From the NCBI GenBank assembly GCA_033807695.1, contig CM066304.1:3286001-3350000 (forward strand): a stretch of DNA of 64,000 nucleotides, written 5' to 3'. Of the stretch, positions 33,044-43,870 are shown piece after piece. How positions within the stretch are numbered: position 1 is the first letter of the stretch; every line of letters starts with the position of its first letter. The translations under genes and the position numbers were made by a program. Source of the DNA: Daedaleopsis sinensis (Eukaryota > Basidiomycota > Agaricomycetes > Polyporales > Polyporaceae). Under the pieces are notes generated by a model. It was not told the DNA's origin and searched no databases. It was given only the letters and a program-made list of their open reading frames with translations.

Positions 33044-33557
33044 TCATGCTCGCGAATGAGAGAACTGGACCCTGAACTTGTCCTTCTCTTTATGCGGGAT
33101 ACTGTTCCCTTCGTACTTGACATTGCAGTCCGCCGGACGGACGAGCCCCCCGACGCGGTCGCCGCTCTTGCAGCCGTCGAGAAGGCTTTGCAGATACTTT
33201 TCGCAGGGGACGTTACCCGTGAGCAACGAGTTGGACTCCCCGCAGGCGTCGATCTTGCATGTGCCGACCTTGATCTGCGTCTGGCAATGTGACCTGACTT
33301 GGTTGGTTTGGGGGCAGACCTTGGTGCCCAGCTTCCGGAGTGCCTCTTGACAGTCGCGGACGAGCGGGCTGCCGCCAGAGGTCTCGCATACGCGCGTGCC
33401 TAAATCGTTTTTCGGGCAGTCTGCTACGGGAGATGAGCACACTTCTGGGTCTGCGAGGCGGGGCGGGACACTGACCTCTCTCGACGAGCGACGCGCCTTG
33501 TACGGCGACACTGCAGGCAAGGGCGACGGTGCAGACGGCGGCAAAGAAGTTGACCAT
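33044..33557 (-). CDS. Small secreted ten-cysteine protein, copy 1 (152 aa)
   Basis: Exons 33557-33476 and 33420-33044. A signal peptide (MVNFFAAVCTVALACSVAVQ) is followed by GASLVER and a mature domain of about 125 residues with ten cysteines. Landmarks are CPKNDLG, CETSGGSPLVRDC, GTCKIDACG, then LLDGCKSGDRVGG, and a Phe/His-containing end (KFRVQFSHSRA). Ten cysteines suggest five disulfides. The pattern loosely recalls KP4-like and other fungal secreted cysteine-rich families, but I cannot assign it and state no activity. A second intact relative lies at 54835-55388 and a decayed one at 55939-56514. A TATATAT element lies about 94 bp upstream of the start. Confidence 0.78.
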
Positions 33558-34606
33558 TGCAATGTGCGGCGACTGTGCGAAGATGTGAGCATCATGAAGG
33601 AGCGAGATGTCCTTGAATCAATGATCACGGTGCTCACAGTAGGATTGGGATATATATTGGTTAGATGGATTTGACCCCTAGGCCTCAGGCTGCCAGACTG
33701 TCTTTTAAAAGGTATGCGGCGCTCCTCATCAGGTTCATAGACCTTCTGAAACTTGAGTATTGTGTGGTCATGTCGCCAAAATGAAACACGACTGACGATG
33801 TCCGGTTTCCCCGCAGACTGATAGACAATATTAACTCTTCCCGAGTCCATTAGGTCACGGAAAAACTGGGGTTCGGAGCTCAAGCCCAGTGAAACGGCTT
33901 GAAACAGGCGTACAGGTAAAACCGGTGGGGCCCATGACCTTCGGGCTGTAGTCACTTGCGTTCTCGACCGTCACTGCATTGAACAAAGAGACCTTAATAC
34001 ATGCATGGTAGATGCGTGAAGACGTAAGTGACTGCAGTGTATGTATGCGCGTTGACGTGGTTCGCTTAAGCTTTAAAACGGACCCTGATCAAAATTTAAA
34101 GACTTACCTGAGGCGACATATAGTGGAAGAGTGTGTCTGCTCATGCCAAGCGTGCACTCAAGCATTGAAACTTGGAGTCGCAGCATACATTCCATCGACA
34201 GCGGGAAGTTTGGAGCAAAGGAGCTACAGATCTTCAGTAGTAAGTAGTAGTACTACGTCCGATCATGTGTCATTACCCACATGTCTGCCCCCCTTGTTAT
34301 TGTGTCACAAGACGGGATACACCTCCCTACAGATTATCGAAGGGCCATTGAATTCCACTAGGCACTGAATGGAGGTTACTGCGACGGAAGAGAGCGGAAG
34401 AGATTGAACGAGTCGACTTGAAGAGTCCGAATATTGTGGCGTTGACGCGATCACGTGCGGGGCATGGAAGTGCTGCAGCCACCGTTGGGCTGAGCTTAAC
34501 TGCAGCGTTGTCTGTTGATCACAAATGCATGACCGGCGACCACTCGTCCAGCTACTGCACCTCAACCTGCATCCATCACCAGGCTTTGCTCATCTGCCTG
34601 TAAACC
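33558..34606. other. Spacer upstream of copy 1 and F-box gene 2
   Basis: Contains the putative TATA element (33651-33657) of the minus-strand secreted-protein gene. No other gene was recognised. A GAATCGAATCCC stretch near 34631 resembles a tRNA T-arm but has no pairing partners and lies in the F-box first exon. Confidence 0.4.
33651..33657 (-). promoter_or_regulatory. Putative TATA box of secreted-protein copy 1
   Basis: TATATAT about 94 bp upstream of the ATG at 33557. Position and sequence fit a fungal core promoter for a highly expressed secreted protein. No transcript start is known. Confidence 0.4.
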
Positions 34607-35798
34607 ATGCAGTGGGCCATTGACTTGCCGAGAATCGAATCCCCTCGATGCCCCAGGGTGAGTAGTCTCCGTTCGATTACTTGACTGTATGCGGTCATCG
34701 CTACTCACAATCCATGTCCTACAGGCTCCGCTGCCGTCGGAGGTGCTAGATGAGATTGCATCGATACTCCTGGAGCAAGGAGCCGAGTTTGCCAGTATCG
34801 CATCAGTTTCTCTCGTCTCTTGGCAGTTTCGCCAGATTGTCCTACGGCGATATTATGAAACCCTCGTCATCCGGTCGCCAAAGCATTGGGAAGAAACATG
34901 CGGTGTAGAAGGCTTTCACTGCTGGGTTCGGTATGTGATTATTGACGTTGAAAAGCAGCACGAAAAAATTTACGTAGATCAACTTGCTTCGGTGCATATA
35001 TGCAGTGATCTGCGCGCGTCTTCGCCGTTCTTCCAGAACCAGATGGATGGCCTCTCTCGCTTGACCTCTCTGCGATCACTGACACTGGATTTCTCTGCCG
35101 ACGGCCTTTCGACGCAAAGAAGCCGCTGCTCTCTGCTCTTCAAGAACATAACTGCGAATTTGACGACCATGAAACTCACCCACCTCCCACGGATCGACAC
35201 TACTCTGCTCACTGCCGTGGCTCGTTTTCTCTCTCTAAGGAGGCTGGAGCTGTCTTGCACCGAACGGCTCGACGAGCGATGCTGTTGGCTATGCTTCGAG
35301 GAGTCGTCCAGCTGCACGGTGCACTCGCCTATTCCGGACGTCTTCTGCTCTGCGCAGCAGGTCGCGGTAGGGTGACCTTTGCACATGACTCTTTGTGTCG
35401 TTCATTCACGAGGCCCGGTCATATTGCAGAACACCTTTGGTACTCTATTGAAGCCGCTCGCGAAACTTGAACATCTGTTCTTCGGGATATTCCTCTCGGA
35501 CGCGGACGTGCTCAACTGCCACCTTGATCGCTGCGCCGCCGTGGTGATAGCATCTCCAAGAACAGGCTCCTACTCGTCGCCACCCTTCGGCCCTGACAAG
35601 TGCGCTATATGCATCGCTGAACACGGGGCTGCGGTTCGCGAGCGAGAGCACGTTGCGAGCGTTCTGCTGGGGAAAATGTTATCTTCGCTCAAGACGATTG
35701 GTTGGAGCACTTACTTCGCGAAGAATAGGCCTGGAGATGACGTTGGGCGCAAGGCCATCGTCTTCGCAACATGCGACAGGGACGAGAAGGCGAGATAG
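34607..35798 (+). CDS. F-box-like protein 2 (353 aa)
   Basis: Exons 34607-34657, 34725-35366 and 35430-35798, all phase 0. Exon 1 gives MQWAIDLPRIESPRCPR, spliced to APLPSEVLDEIASILLEQGA and VSLVSWQFRQIVLRRYYETL, a typical basidiomycete F-box (LPxEVLDEI, then LVSWxFR). Leu-rich segments follow (LSRLTSLRSLTLDFSADGL; LTTMKLTHLPRI). The third exon carries LLKPLAKLEHLFFGIFLSDA and CAICIAEHGAAVRE. Without the second intron (GTAGGG donor, ATTGCAG acceptor) the frame closes early, so the intron restores a continuous protein. Shorter than the other F-box gene and not closely alike in sequence. Target unknown. Confidence 0.72.
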
Positions 35799-36298
35799 TG
35801 GATGGCGGCTGCGGGAATGGGGTGGCGAAATCTCTGGACTACCTGGCTGAAAAAGTAGCCAGCACTCTCAGGCCCAGTTCCTACCCAGATTGTTACACAG
35901 GCGGATCATGTATGCAGGATACTATTATAGAGGGGACCTGGAGGGGGACTCCTGGGGACTCCTGGGGGACTCAGGGGAGTCACTCGCCAGTTCGGACGTA
36001 ACAATTTCACGGGCCGAGGTGATGTGCGCAGCGGGCCAGAGCGGGCCCCAACGACGAGGGAGCAAACATGGACAAACAGATGGACTCCCTGAGCACAAGT
36101 CCACCCAAAATACACAGGCACCTTGTCTGCAACCTTGTCCTGCGCTCCGAGTCCGCCTCCAGCTTCAAGCAATCGTCCAGGCTGACGCCTTCCATCTCCG
36201 AGTCTCCGTTATCGGACGCCCCATAATCTCCATGCGCTCATAGACGACTCTACACCCAGCATATAATACCTTAATTTTCATCCACATCGTCCTTCACT
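35799..36298. promoter_or_regulatory. Spacer upstream of the Sly41-like gene
   Basis: Holds the G-run motif at 35932-35977 and C-rich segments near 36100-36200. Probably the promoter and leader of the gene starting at 36299. No coding exon was recognised. Confidence 0.4.
35932..35977 (+). other. Candidate intramolecular G-quadruplex motif
   Basis: Five runs of four or five G on the plus strand (35932, 35943, 35954, 35964, 35974) are separated by loops of 7, 6, 6 and 5 nt. This satisfies the usual G4 rule of at least four G-runs with loops up to 7. It lies about 320 bp before the Sly41-like start codon. Confidence 0.7.
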
Positions 36299-38107
36299 AT
36301 GGTCGACTCAACTTGGGCTTCCCAGCAACACAGCGATAGCAGTGGTTGGGTCACATTCGACAAGGAGCAAGACCGTCGCTCGAGCAGCACAAACTGGCTG
36401 GCCAGCTTGCTCGGTGCCAAGCCCGAGTTGCCGTCTTACACGGACAAGAAGCCCTCCGGCGACGGAGAATACGCTCAGCGTTGGAAGGGCTTGAAGCGTA
36501 CAGTAATGCGTCGGGTGCCATCCTTCGACTGGTCACAACAAAGCGGACATAGGCTCACCGGTCAGTCTCAGAAGTCGCTCTCAGCACCTTCGACAGCAAG
36601 TGTCCGCTTTGTTTCGCTGTGCTGTCTGTGGTACATGACCTCGGCACTGTCCTCCAATACCGGGAAGTCGATCATGACACTCTTCCGCTATCCTATCACC
36701 CTCACCTTCGTCCAATTCGGTTTCGTGGCCGCATACTGTCTACTCTTCATGAGCCCTATCGTCCGGTTCTCAAAATTGCGCCGACCCAACAAGGCGATCT
36801 TTCAGAGCACGTTCCCCATGGGTGTATTTCAGGTCGGGGGTCATATTTTCTCTAGCATGGCCATCTCGCGGATACCCGTCAGCACTGTGCACACCATCAA
36901 GGTCAGTGCTACACACGATTACCGTTAACTGGGTTCTAACATCCGAATGTAGGCGCTATCCCCACTGTTCACGGTGGCGGCATATGCCCTGCTGTTCGGC
37001 GTCAGCTATTCCGCCAAGACCTACGTCTCCCTGCTCCCACTTACACTCGGTGTCATGTTGGCCTGTAGCTTTGACATGTCCGCGTCGAACGCCATCGGCC
37101 TTCTATGTGCGTTCGGCTCCGCCATCGTGTTCGTCTCCCAGAACATCTTCTTCAAGAAGATCGTTCCCTCCGGCCCGGGCGCGCAGTCATCTCACAAGCT
37201 AGACAAGCTCAACCTCCTGTTCTACTCGTCAGGCATGGCGTTCCTCCTCATGATTCCCATATGGATGTACTACGACCTCCCCGTTCTCCTGTCGGAGAAT
37301 GCGACCCACATTACGCATCCCACGCACGGACACGCGACGCCTCATTCGGTGACGTACTACTTCATTGCGAACGGAACCGTGCACTTCGCACAGAACATTA
37401 TCGCCTTCGTCATCCTCGCTTCCACATCTCCCGTCACGTACTCCATTGCGTCACTCATAAAGCGTGTTGCGGTTATTTGTATCGCAATCGTGTGGTTCGC
37501 CCAGTCGGTCCACCCCATTCAGGCTTTCGGCATCACTATGACTTTCGCCGGTCTGTACCTGTACAACAACGCGAAGGGTGATGTCGAAAAAGGCGAGCAC
37601 AAGATGCGTCGAGTGGAAGCTGCTCGCGACCTTGCCCTCCCAATGACCAAGGCCGAGCTACCCAGCGGAGAGAGCACCCCCGTGCGCAGTGTCTCCCCAG
37701 AACCTCTCACAAGCACGGCAGAAGTGGGCGTTACGTCGGTGTACGGCCGCATCCCTCATCCGGCTTCGCACCCTCCGCCTGTGCTTCCATCGGTCTCTCG
37801 CACGCCTCCCTCGTCGTACGCCTCAGGCCACTATGCTATACCCCCGTCGTACTCGCGGACACATCCCCACACACATCTGCAGATCAAAGTCACTCCCCCA
37901 AGCGTCACAAAGTCCGCCAATGTCGTGTCCCCCATCGACTCGTACCCCTCGCCTCCGCCTTCGCTAGACTCGCCACCGTCGAGTGCGGTGCAGGCGACGC
38001 CTAATTCCCCATGGACGACGCAGAGGCGACCCTCGATGGTCGCAGGCCACCCGCTTCCGCACCAGCGGCCGGAGATGGGCATACGCAGAACGACGGTCGC
38101 GGCATAA
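36299..38107 (+). CDS. Sly41-like triose-phosphate-transporter family protein (585 aa)
   Basis: Drug/metabolite-superfamily transporter of the TPT group. Yeast Sly41 is an ER/Golgi member found as a suppressor of Ypt1 loss. Exons 36299-36901 and 36953-38107. A 100-residue cytosolic N-terminus precedes membrane segments: FVSLCCLWYMTSALSSNTGK, then SIMTLFRYPITLTFVQFGFV, ALSPLFTVAAYALLFGVSY, LLPLTLGVMLACSFD, IGLLCAFGSAIVFVSQNIFF, NLLFYSSGMAFLLMIP, and SPVTYSIASLIKRVAVICIA. The NTGKSI and FPMG/SxVHTIKALSP motifs are those of Sly41-like fungal proteins. A Pro/Ser-rich C-terminal tail of about 180 residues is typical of basidiomycete members. Substrate unknown. Confidence 0.88.
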
Positions 38108-38722
38108 CCAAGGGGTGGCGCGCGATGAACGGTTGGCGATCCCGGTTCATGTCCGCGTCGATGGTGTGTTGGACAATGGAGTGTGATAGACCCGTATACC
38201 CGCCGGGGAGACTGCTTATACTTATTGTCCCATCTTACTTTGAGCTAGCTCGTACGAGAACGAGCGCAAAGGTCGCGCGACGATTGGCGACGACATTCGA
38301 CGTAGACACAATGACATGGCACTACGAACTTGGATTATTATGCCTGGCACATACTATCCGCATTCCTCCTCCTGGCCTCTCTGGTGGCGCATGACCGTGG
38401 CGTTGGTTAGACCCGTAGGGCGTACCAGTGGTTATGGGAGGAGGTTGGGGGTTTGGCCTGGACATCGTCCGTGCATGCAGTTGTAGTACACTACCATCAA
38501 CTTTCGTTTCTTATTAGCTTATTTATGCGTCTCTTCCAATGATTTTCATAACAAATCCGCCGAATACATAGAGGACAAGTACACGATGAACTACATAATA
38601 TACAGCACGAGTACATCACCGATATGGACCCCGGGCATTGTTCAAAATTTCCAGGAGAGTGTACAGTACCAGGAACTTCACATCGCAGACAAAGCACAGT
38701 CGCGATGCCTCTTCACGCTTCT
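38108..38722. other. Convergent spacer, Sly41-like / deoxyribosyltransferase-like
   Basis: 3' flanks of two convergent genes. AT-rich in the second half. No gene recognised. Confidence 0.45.
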
Positions 38723-39325
38723 CTACGCGAGCGTCGAGCCGCACCGCTTGGCCATCTCCTCGACGATCTTGTCCATGAACTCCGGCGCTGTCTCGATGAG
38801 AGGGACGTTGTAAAATTCGCATGTGATCTCCACGTTTCCTCGCCGTTGGAAATCCTCGGGGCAGCACACGATGAGCTTCCCCGAGCGCGCGAAGAGCCCG
38901 AGCTCGAGCAGCGAGATCGGGGAGACCGTGCCCGGCTCGAGGTACATCGCGACCACGTCCGCGCGCTCGAGGCAGTCGAGCTCCCAGGTCACCTGGTAGT
39001 TGAACTCCGGGTGCGTCTTGCGCTGCGTCCAGCTGCTGTCCCAGTTTGGACGGCGCGGGTTGAGGACGGTGATGGGGAGGTGCTCGAGGCGGGTCGTGAG
39101 GGCCTCCTGCCACTCGCTCGCTGCGCCCTGCTCGATCGAGCCTGCGAGGAAGATGGAGGGCCCGACGAGCTCGGGCAGTGGGTTCCCTGGCCCGGCGGGT
39201 TTGTAGACGAGAGCGTTGCCCTGGTGCTGAGGGTACGTTATGCGCTCTGGTGTGCTGATCGCAGCGATCTCGGGTCCTGCAGCCTGGGTAGCGGTGGCGG
39301 CGATTTGGGATTCGGGATTGGACAT
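38723..39325 (-). CDS. Nucleoside 2-deoxyribosyltransferase-like protein A (200 aa)
   Basis: Member of the nucleoside 2-deoxyribosyltransferase-like group (Pfam Nuc_deoxyri_tr2 type, by recall). Characterised relatives exchange or hydrolyse the glycosidic bond of deoxynucleosides. Single exon, starting MSNPESQIAA at 39325; an in-frame upstream extension to 39400 is unlikely. Core motifs: SIFLAGSIEQGAASEWQEAL, LPITVLNPRRPNWDSSW, WELDCLERADVVAMYLEPG, SPISLLELGLFARSGKLIVC, then CPEDFQRRGNVEITCEF. LAGSI, NPRRxxWDSSW, and the LLELG catalytic-Glu region are clear. A related gene lies 4.5 kb away on the same strand. Biochemical role in fungi is unknown. Confidence 0.82.
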   Translation of the reverse strand: MSNPESQIAATATQAAGPEIAAISTPERITYPQHQGNALVYKPAGPGNPLPELVGPSIFLAGSIEQGAASEWQEALTTRLEHLPITVLNPRRPNWDSSWTQRKTHPEFNYQVTWELDCLERADVVAMYLEPGTVSPISLLELGLFARSGKLIVCCPEDFQRRGNVEITCEFYNVPLIETAPEFMDKIVEEMAKRCGSTLA

Positions 39326-42300
39326 GATGGCGGCTAGTCTGGGTCTGAACGTGGCAAAACGATGGTCAGTAGGGCTCGACAGCCGGCCATAGAAATACAA
39401 ATCTCACAGAGCACTGAAGGTTGGTGAAGGTGGTTCGCGGGTGGGGATGCGGGGATTGATGGACCCCGCTGAAGTCGCAAGTTGCCGTTATATATATACG
39501 CTACGACCCCAGCGGCTAATTGTCACCTTGTCCGCTACTCTCTACTATTGTAGTACCGCCCAGTTGTACAACGTTCAATTGTTGCGTTGTTCCGTGCATA
39601 AGCGACGCCTCTGTACGATTCTGGCAGAGCGCGACCCTCGGAAAGAGCAAGAACCTAGGCCATCGGCGCCATGGTGAGCACAGGCTCATCGCACAGCAAT
39701 CGCGTGCAGTGCCACTCACCAGCATGAGGATCGAAGGAATAGATAGAATGCTGAAGCATAAATCGTAAGGCCGTGCAAGCACGGCATGGCCCGCTACTTG
39801 ATATCCTTGAGTACGGCGCCCATGACAAATACAATAGACAGTGGTTGTGGGTCAAACGGTCATGCATTCACCATGGTTGATGTATGTCACGGTTGCAGTT
39901 CAAACAAGACAGAATTAATCACTTAAGAACGTACATAAGAGTGCTCAATTCTCACTGCACCACACACTGTCGGCTGCTGGAAATCTTTCAATAGTGAGTG
40001 CTGAGCGGCGAGTATTGCGCTGTCCATGCGGGACCGTGATACTACCAACAGAACTAAACACATCACAAACATGTTCCAAGTAGCATGTACTGTTTCGACT
40101 CCCATGGAGCGACAGAGCGCCAAACATATGTCGTGTGTAAGATGGTATATGCATTCGCACACTCGGAGTCGTAGCACGCTTTAGTTGTTGACATGACTCA
40201 ACGGTTTCACTGCTCTCGGTAGGGACATCGGACCCCCGGAGGGACTTGTACAATGTAGTATAATGCCATGTTTGCTGTGCCCATGTGCATAATAAATGTC
40301 ATTTACATCGTAATGCTATATGAGTATACAAAGCCATAGAAAGGTTCTTATGCACTCCTAGCATGAGCTGCTCGGGAGAGCTGATGGAGATGAGCGGGTG
40401 TGGCCAAGGGAGGTGCGAGAGCGCAAAAGACTGATAGATAAGATAGGGCGTCGGTCAATGACCGGTACATATGACGCGGTGGAGGTCATCTTCCTCTGAC
40501 CGGGATAGCAGCGCGGGCGAGAAGGTGTGGACAGCAAGGTCTACTTGCCCGTGCGCGGTCCGATGAGCTGAGCCGGCATGGAGATCCCAGGCCTTCCCAG
40601 GCCTGCCAATACCCGCCGTTGTGGCCTCGTCCCACCAGAGACGTCATCGCGCCCCCACTGGGCTGCGGGCGCCATCGGGATCTCGCTGCGCATCTGCATC
40701 GGACAGATGGAGGCCGACAGTCCCCATCGGCGCGCCGCCGTTGGCCAGTCCGAGCAGCGCGCCGTGTCCGCTCCAACACCCCGCGACGGCTCCCCAGAGC
40801 TCCGATGGCAACCCCATAGCATTAGATCAATCCAGAAGCTGGAGATCGGTGCTTACAATGATCTTATCATCAAATATCTTGTATGCCATTTTGATCTTAC
40901 ATTCTCACAGGTCTCCGCGCATACCCGGCCACTCCCCGGCGTCCGATGGATGCCATGTGCGCTGAGGGTCAATTGCCAGACGGGTAATAGGGCGAATGAA
41001 AGGGCGTCGAGCCGGCGTTCAATAACAGAGACAGATAGTAACACAGATGGTGCAGAGGTCTAACGAGTTACGATGGGCATGCTTCATAAGTCGCAGAGGT
41101 TGGGACGACGAGGGTTTTGCCTCATGATCATCAGACATCTCAACATCTGTGGCATGCGATGTGGATGAACACTCGAGCAGATGAAAGGACCAAGGGCGTA
41201 AGTACCTGATTTTTCTGGATCTTCCCGGGGGGCAGCGGCGGCACGTTCTATGTGCGCTGACGACGGAGGGGAAATGTCATCATGATGGATAGATGGCGCA
41301 CTGAACATGAAACAGCCATTGATGTACCGGGGACAGGAGTCGGACACCAAGCGTGACCAACCGGCATGCGTTGGAGATGCTCAGTGGTGGGACAGATGGT
41401 TCCTCCAGATATTTCCGGGCGACAGGCATCGAGCCAGTCAGTACATCAGCCTGGGGCAGGGTGCCGACAACGAGAGGAAGACTGGATTGCATCAGGAAAA
41501 ATCAATCTCTCGATAGAGTCCACTCAGACTCACGAGTGGCGAGAGACGCTCAGTATGCCTCGAGAGTACTCGGGAGCACACTCGAGTTGTATGAAAACGA
41601 ACACTTGCTGGTTCATTTTAGAATCATATCTAGAATATGTATCAAGCTCTATATTACATGTACACACAGTTTCAACTATGATAATAAGCTGCAACTCACC
41701 TGGGAAGGCGTGCAAGAACAGCAGGGTCATGGAGGAAATCCGCAAGTCACACGGTGCCTGCCCTAAACCCGGCGCCTGATCCCATCAGTCAGCGTGCTGG
41801 GACTGACGACACCCTTGCATCTTTCCTCCGTACCGCACCCAGACCGCACCTCACCTCTCATTCTTTCGCCTCCCACTGACACAGCACAGTTTGCCGTCCT
41901 GAGTCTGTCATTGAAGGTAAGTAAGTACATAAATTTGACTGCTAAAACCTCAGAAAGACCCACAGTAACCGGTGTGCACCCCCGAGGGACTGCCAGCTTG
42001 TACGCTCAGCCTTCGCTGTAGCTGGGTCCTTACGGCACAAGTGAGTGGATCCGACCGTACAATCTGACAGTGCCTGCTACCGACAATCCCAATTCCACCA
42101 TCCCTTCCCATTGAAGGTCTTGACAGACACCGTGTAAAGCCTGAGGTCCGGCCACTCGCATGATCTCGGTGCTGAGTGCATCTCGCTCGCGACTGTGAGC
42201 TCGCGCATCCCGAAGCGGCACATCCTGCACTGGTCCATCCTCGTGCTCTGCTCGCCGGTGCTGAGTGAGGATCCCACCATGCTCTACACCATGATGTGTA

Positions 42301-43870
42301 GCTCGACACCATCCGAGGTCACCAGCCCGACCTCAGTGTCGACCTCCAGATCACATGGTTACGATGTGAGTCTTGCGTTGACGGACGGCTTGGGCAATCC
42401 GGGTGCCCTGCTCTGGAAGTAAGGGGTCTGACGACAGTAGGTCCACTTTCACGTTCAGGTGAGTTGCTGTGTGTCGATGTTGTTGCGACACTATGATTCA
42501 ACTAATGTCTGTGTCAAGCAGAATCATGCTGGTACGCACGCAGAGTGCTAGTAATCTCACTCAGGTCACGACTATCCCAGGTGAGTCATCCTATCGTTTT
42601 CCTCAACACCATTCGATCTTGAAGCACACATCATCGCCCGGTCTCTATCACGCACCCACATCTGCACGTGTCTTGTATCCACTCGCATCCATACTCATTG
42701 TGTCCCCGCATCTGTCGATTTGCACTATCATGTATTATCATATCTCGTTCCGAATACTATTAGTAGTTGTCTTTTGATGCATGTGTGCAATATCACACAA
42801 TATTGGCCGTAATATGCAAAGTATCAATATACTTACATCCGGCTATTGAGTTCTCGGAGAATGCTCTCGAGACACCACGGGCAGCTATCGAGCTCTCAGA
42901 GAGTGCTCTCGAGACGCTCCGGGCAGCTATCGGACGCTCGCGAGAGGGGGACTTGTCTATCCGACTATCCCGTCTCGCGAGTCTCGATAGAGCACCCGAG
43001 CTATGTATTTTTTTCCTGATGTGAAACCATCCAGATGTTGCAGGAACCATGATAAGTACGGCAGAGGAGGACAGCGTAGCAACAGAATTCTCGACAGAGA
43101 CGATTCAATGAGGTATATTGTGAGCATTCGCATAGGTAGATCGCTGACCGTGCATAGCCGTGCATGCAGCCCATCAACTAGGCTTCGCGCAGGCACGTCA
43201 GCGCAGGTAGGTAGCAATAGAAGGGATTGATGGTGGGTGATAGAGCTCAGACAGCGACAGCGAGAGAGGATGAAAGCTTCAGTCGAGCTCGAGGAACTTG
43301 CAAGCTAGAGCAGCTAAGGAGAGAGTCTGAGGGAATGAGGAACGTTGTTGCGTGAGAGGCGCCATGACGTCAAGACGTCGACGATGACGCAAGCGCTTCA
43401 AGGTGGATACGATATTCGCACGGCTACAATATCGTTCTAATGAATGCGGATAAGGTTGTATGGGAGCACAAACTTTAGCTGGTTTTCTAATGTTTCATTC
43501 TACACAAAAGTTCTCCAAGACCCGCTACCTAGTAGCGGGAATAGCTTACTATACATGGGCAGGTGGAGAGATAAGCGTCAGCTTCGAGAAGAACGCTCAG
43601 GAATTCGGTACTTAAGAACCGTCCCTTTGACACTGCCCACCGCCCAATGAGTCTATGCGGGCTGAGATCTCAGTTACAGGACGTGGTGGAACACTGGCAC
43701 TATCTGGATTCGCAGACATGACAGTCGCATAAAGATCCGGATAGTATGAAAGCTGGTAAAGCGATGCTGACATGACTCGGCCGCACCGTATATTACAGCG
43801 TACACCGCTCATCGGCTGACGAGTGAAAGAGGTAGGTAGAAGGTGCTTACCAAGTTTCAGGCCTCAGGCC
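39326..43870. other. 4.5-kb region without a recognisable gene
   Basis: Flanked by the two deoxyribosyltransferase-like genes. Open frames of 60-160 codons occur on both strands near 40480-41060 and 41280-42500, some with plausible splice signals (for example GTGAGT near 41700 on the minus strand), but I could not build a protein with a known domain. The segment 42842-42943 is a tandem repeat. This could hold decayed genes, a long non-coding RNA, or a fast-evolving gene. Confidence 0.4.
42842..42925. repeat. Two tandem copies of a 42-bp unit plus a partial third
   Basis: Units at 42842-42883 and 42884-42925 share about 80 percent identity and both contain GCTCTCGAGAC. A third, truncated unit starts GCTATCGGACGCTC at 42926. 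The units are rich in CTCGAGA-type palindromes. They remain open in one plus frame and one minus frame, which is expected for a repeat of length divisible by three. Confidence 0.8.

Noticed and set aside
34619..34665. tRNA-like T-arm (GAATCGAATCCC)
   Set aside because: The T-stem does not pair, there is no D-arm, anticodon arm or acceptor stem, and it falls in the F-box gene's first exon.
38624..39337. 237-codon plus-strand frame antisense to deoxyribosyltransferase-like A
   Set aside because: Mirror of a clear enzyme domain on the minus strand; no domain of its own.
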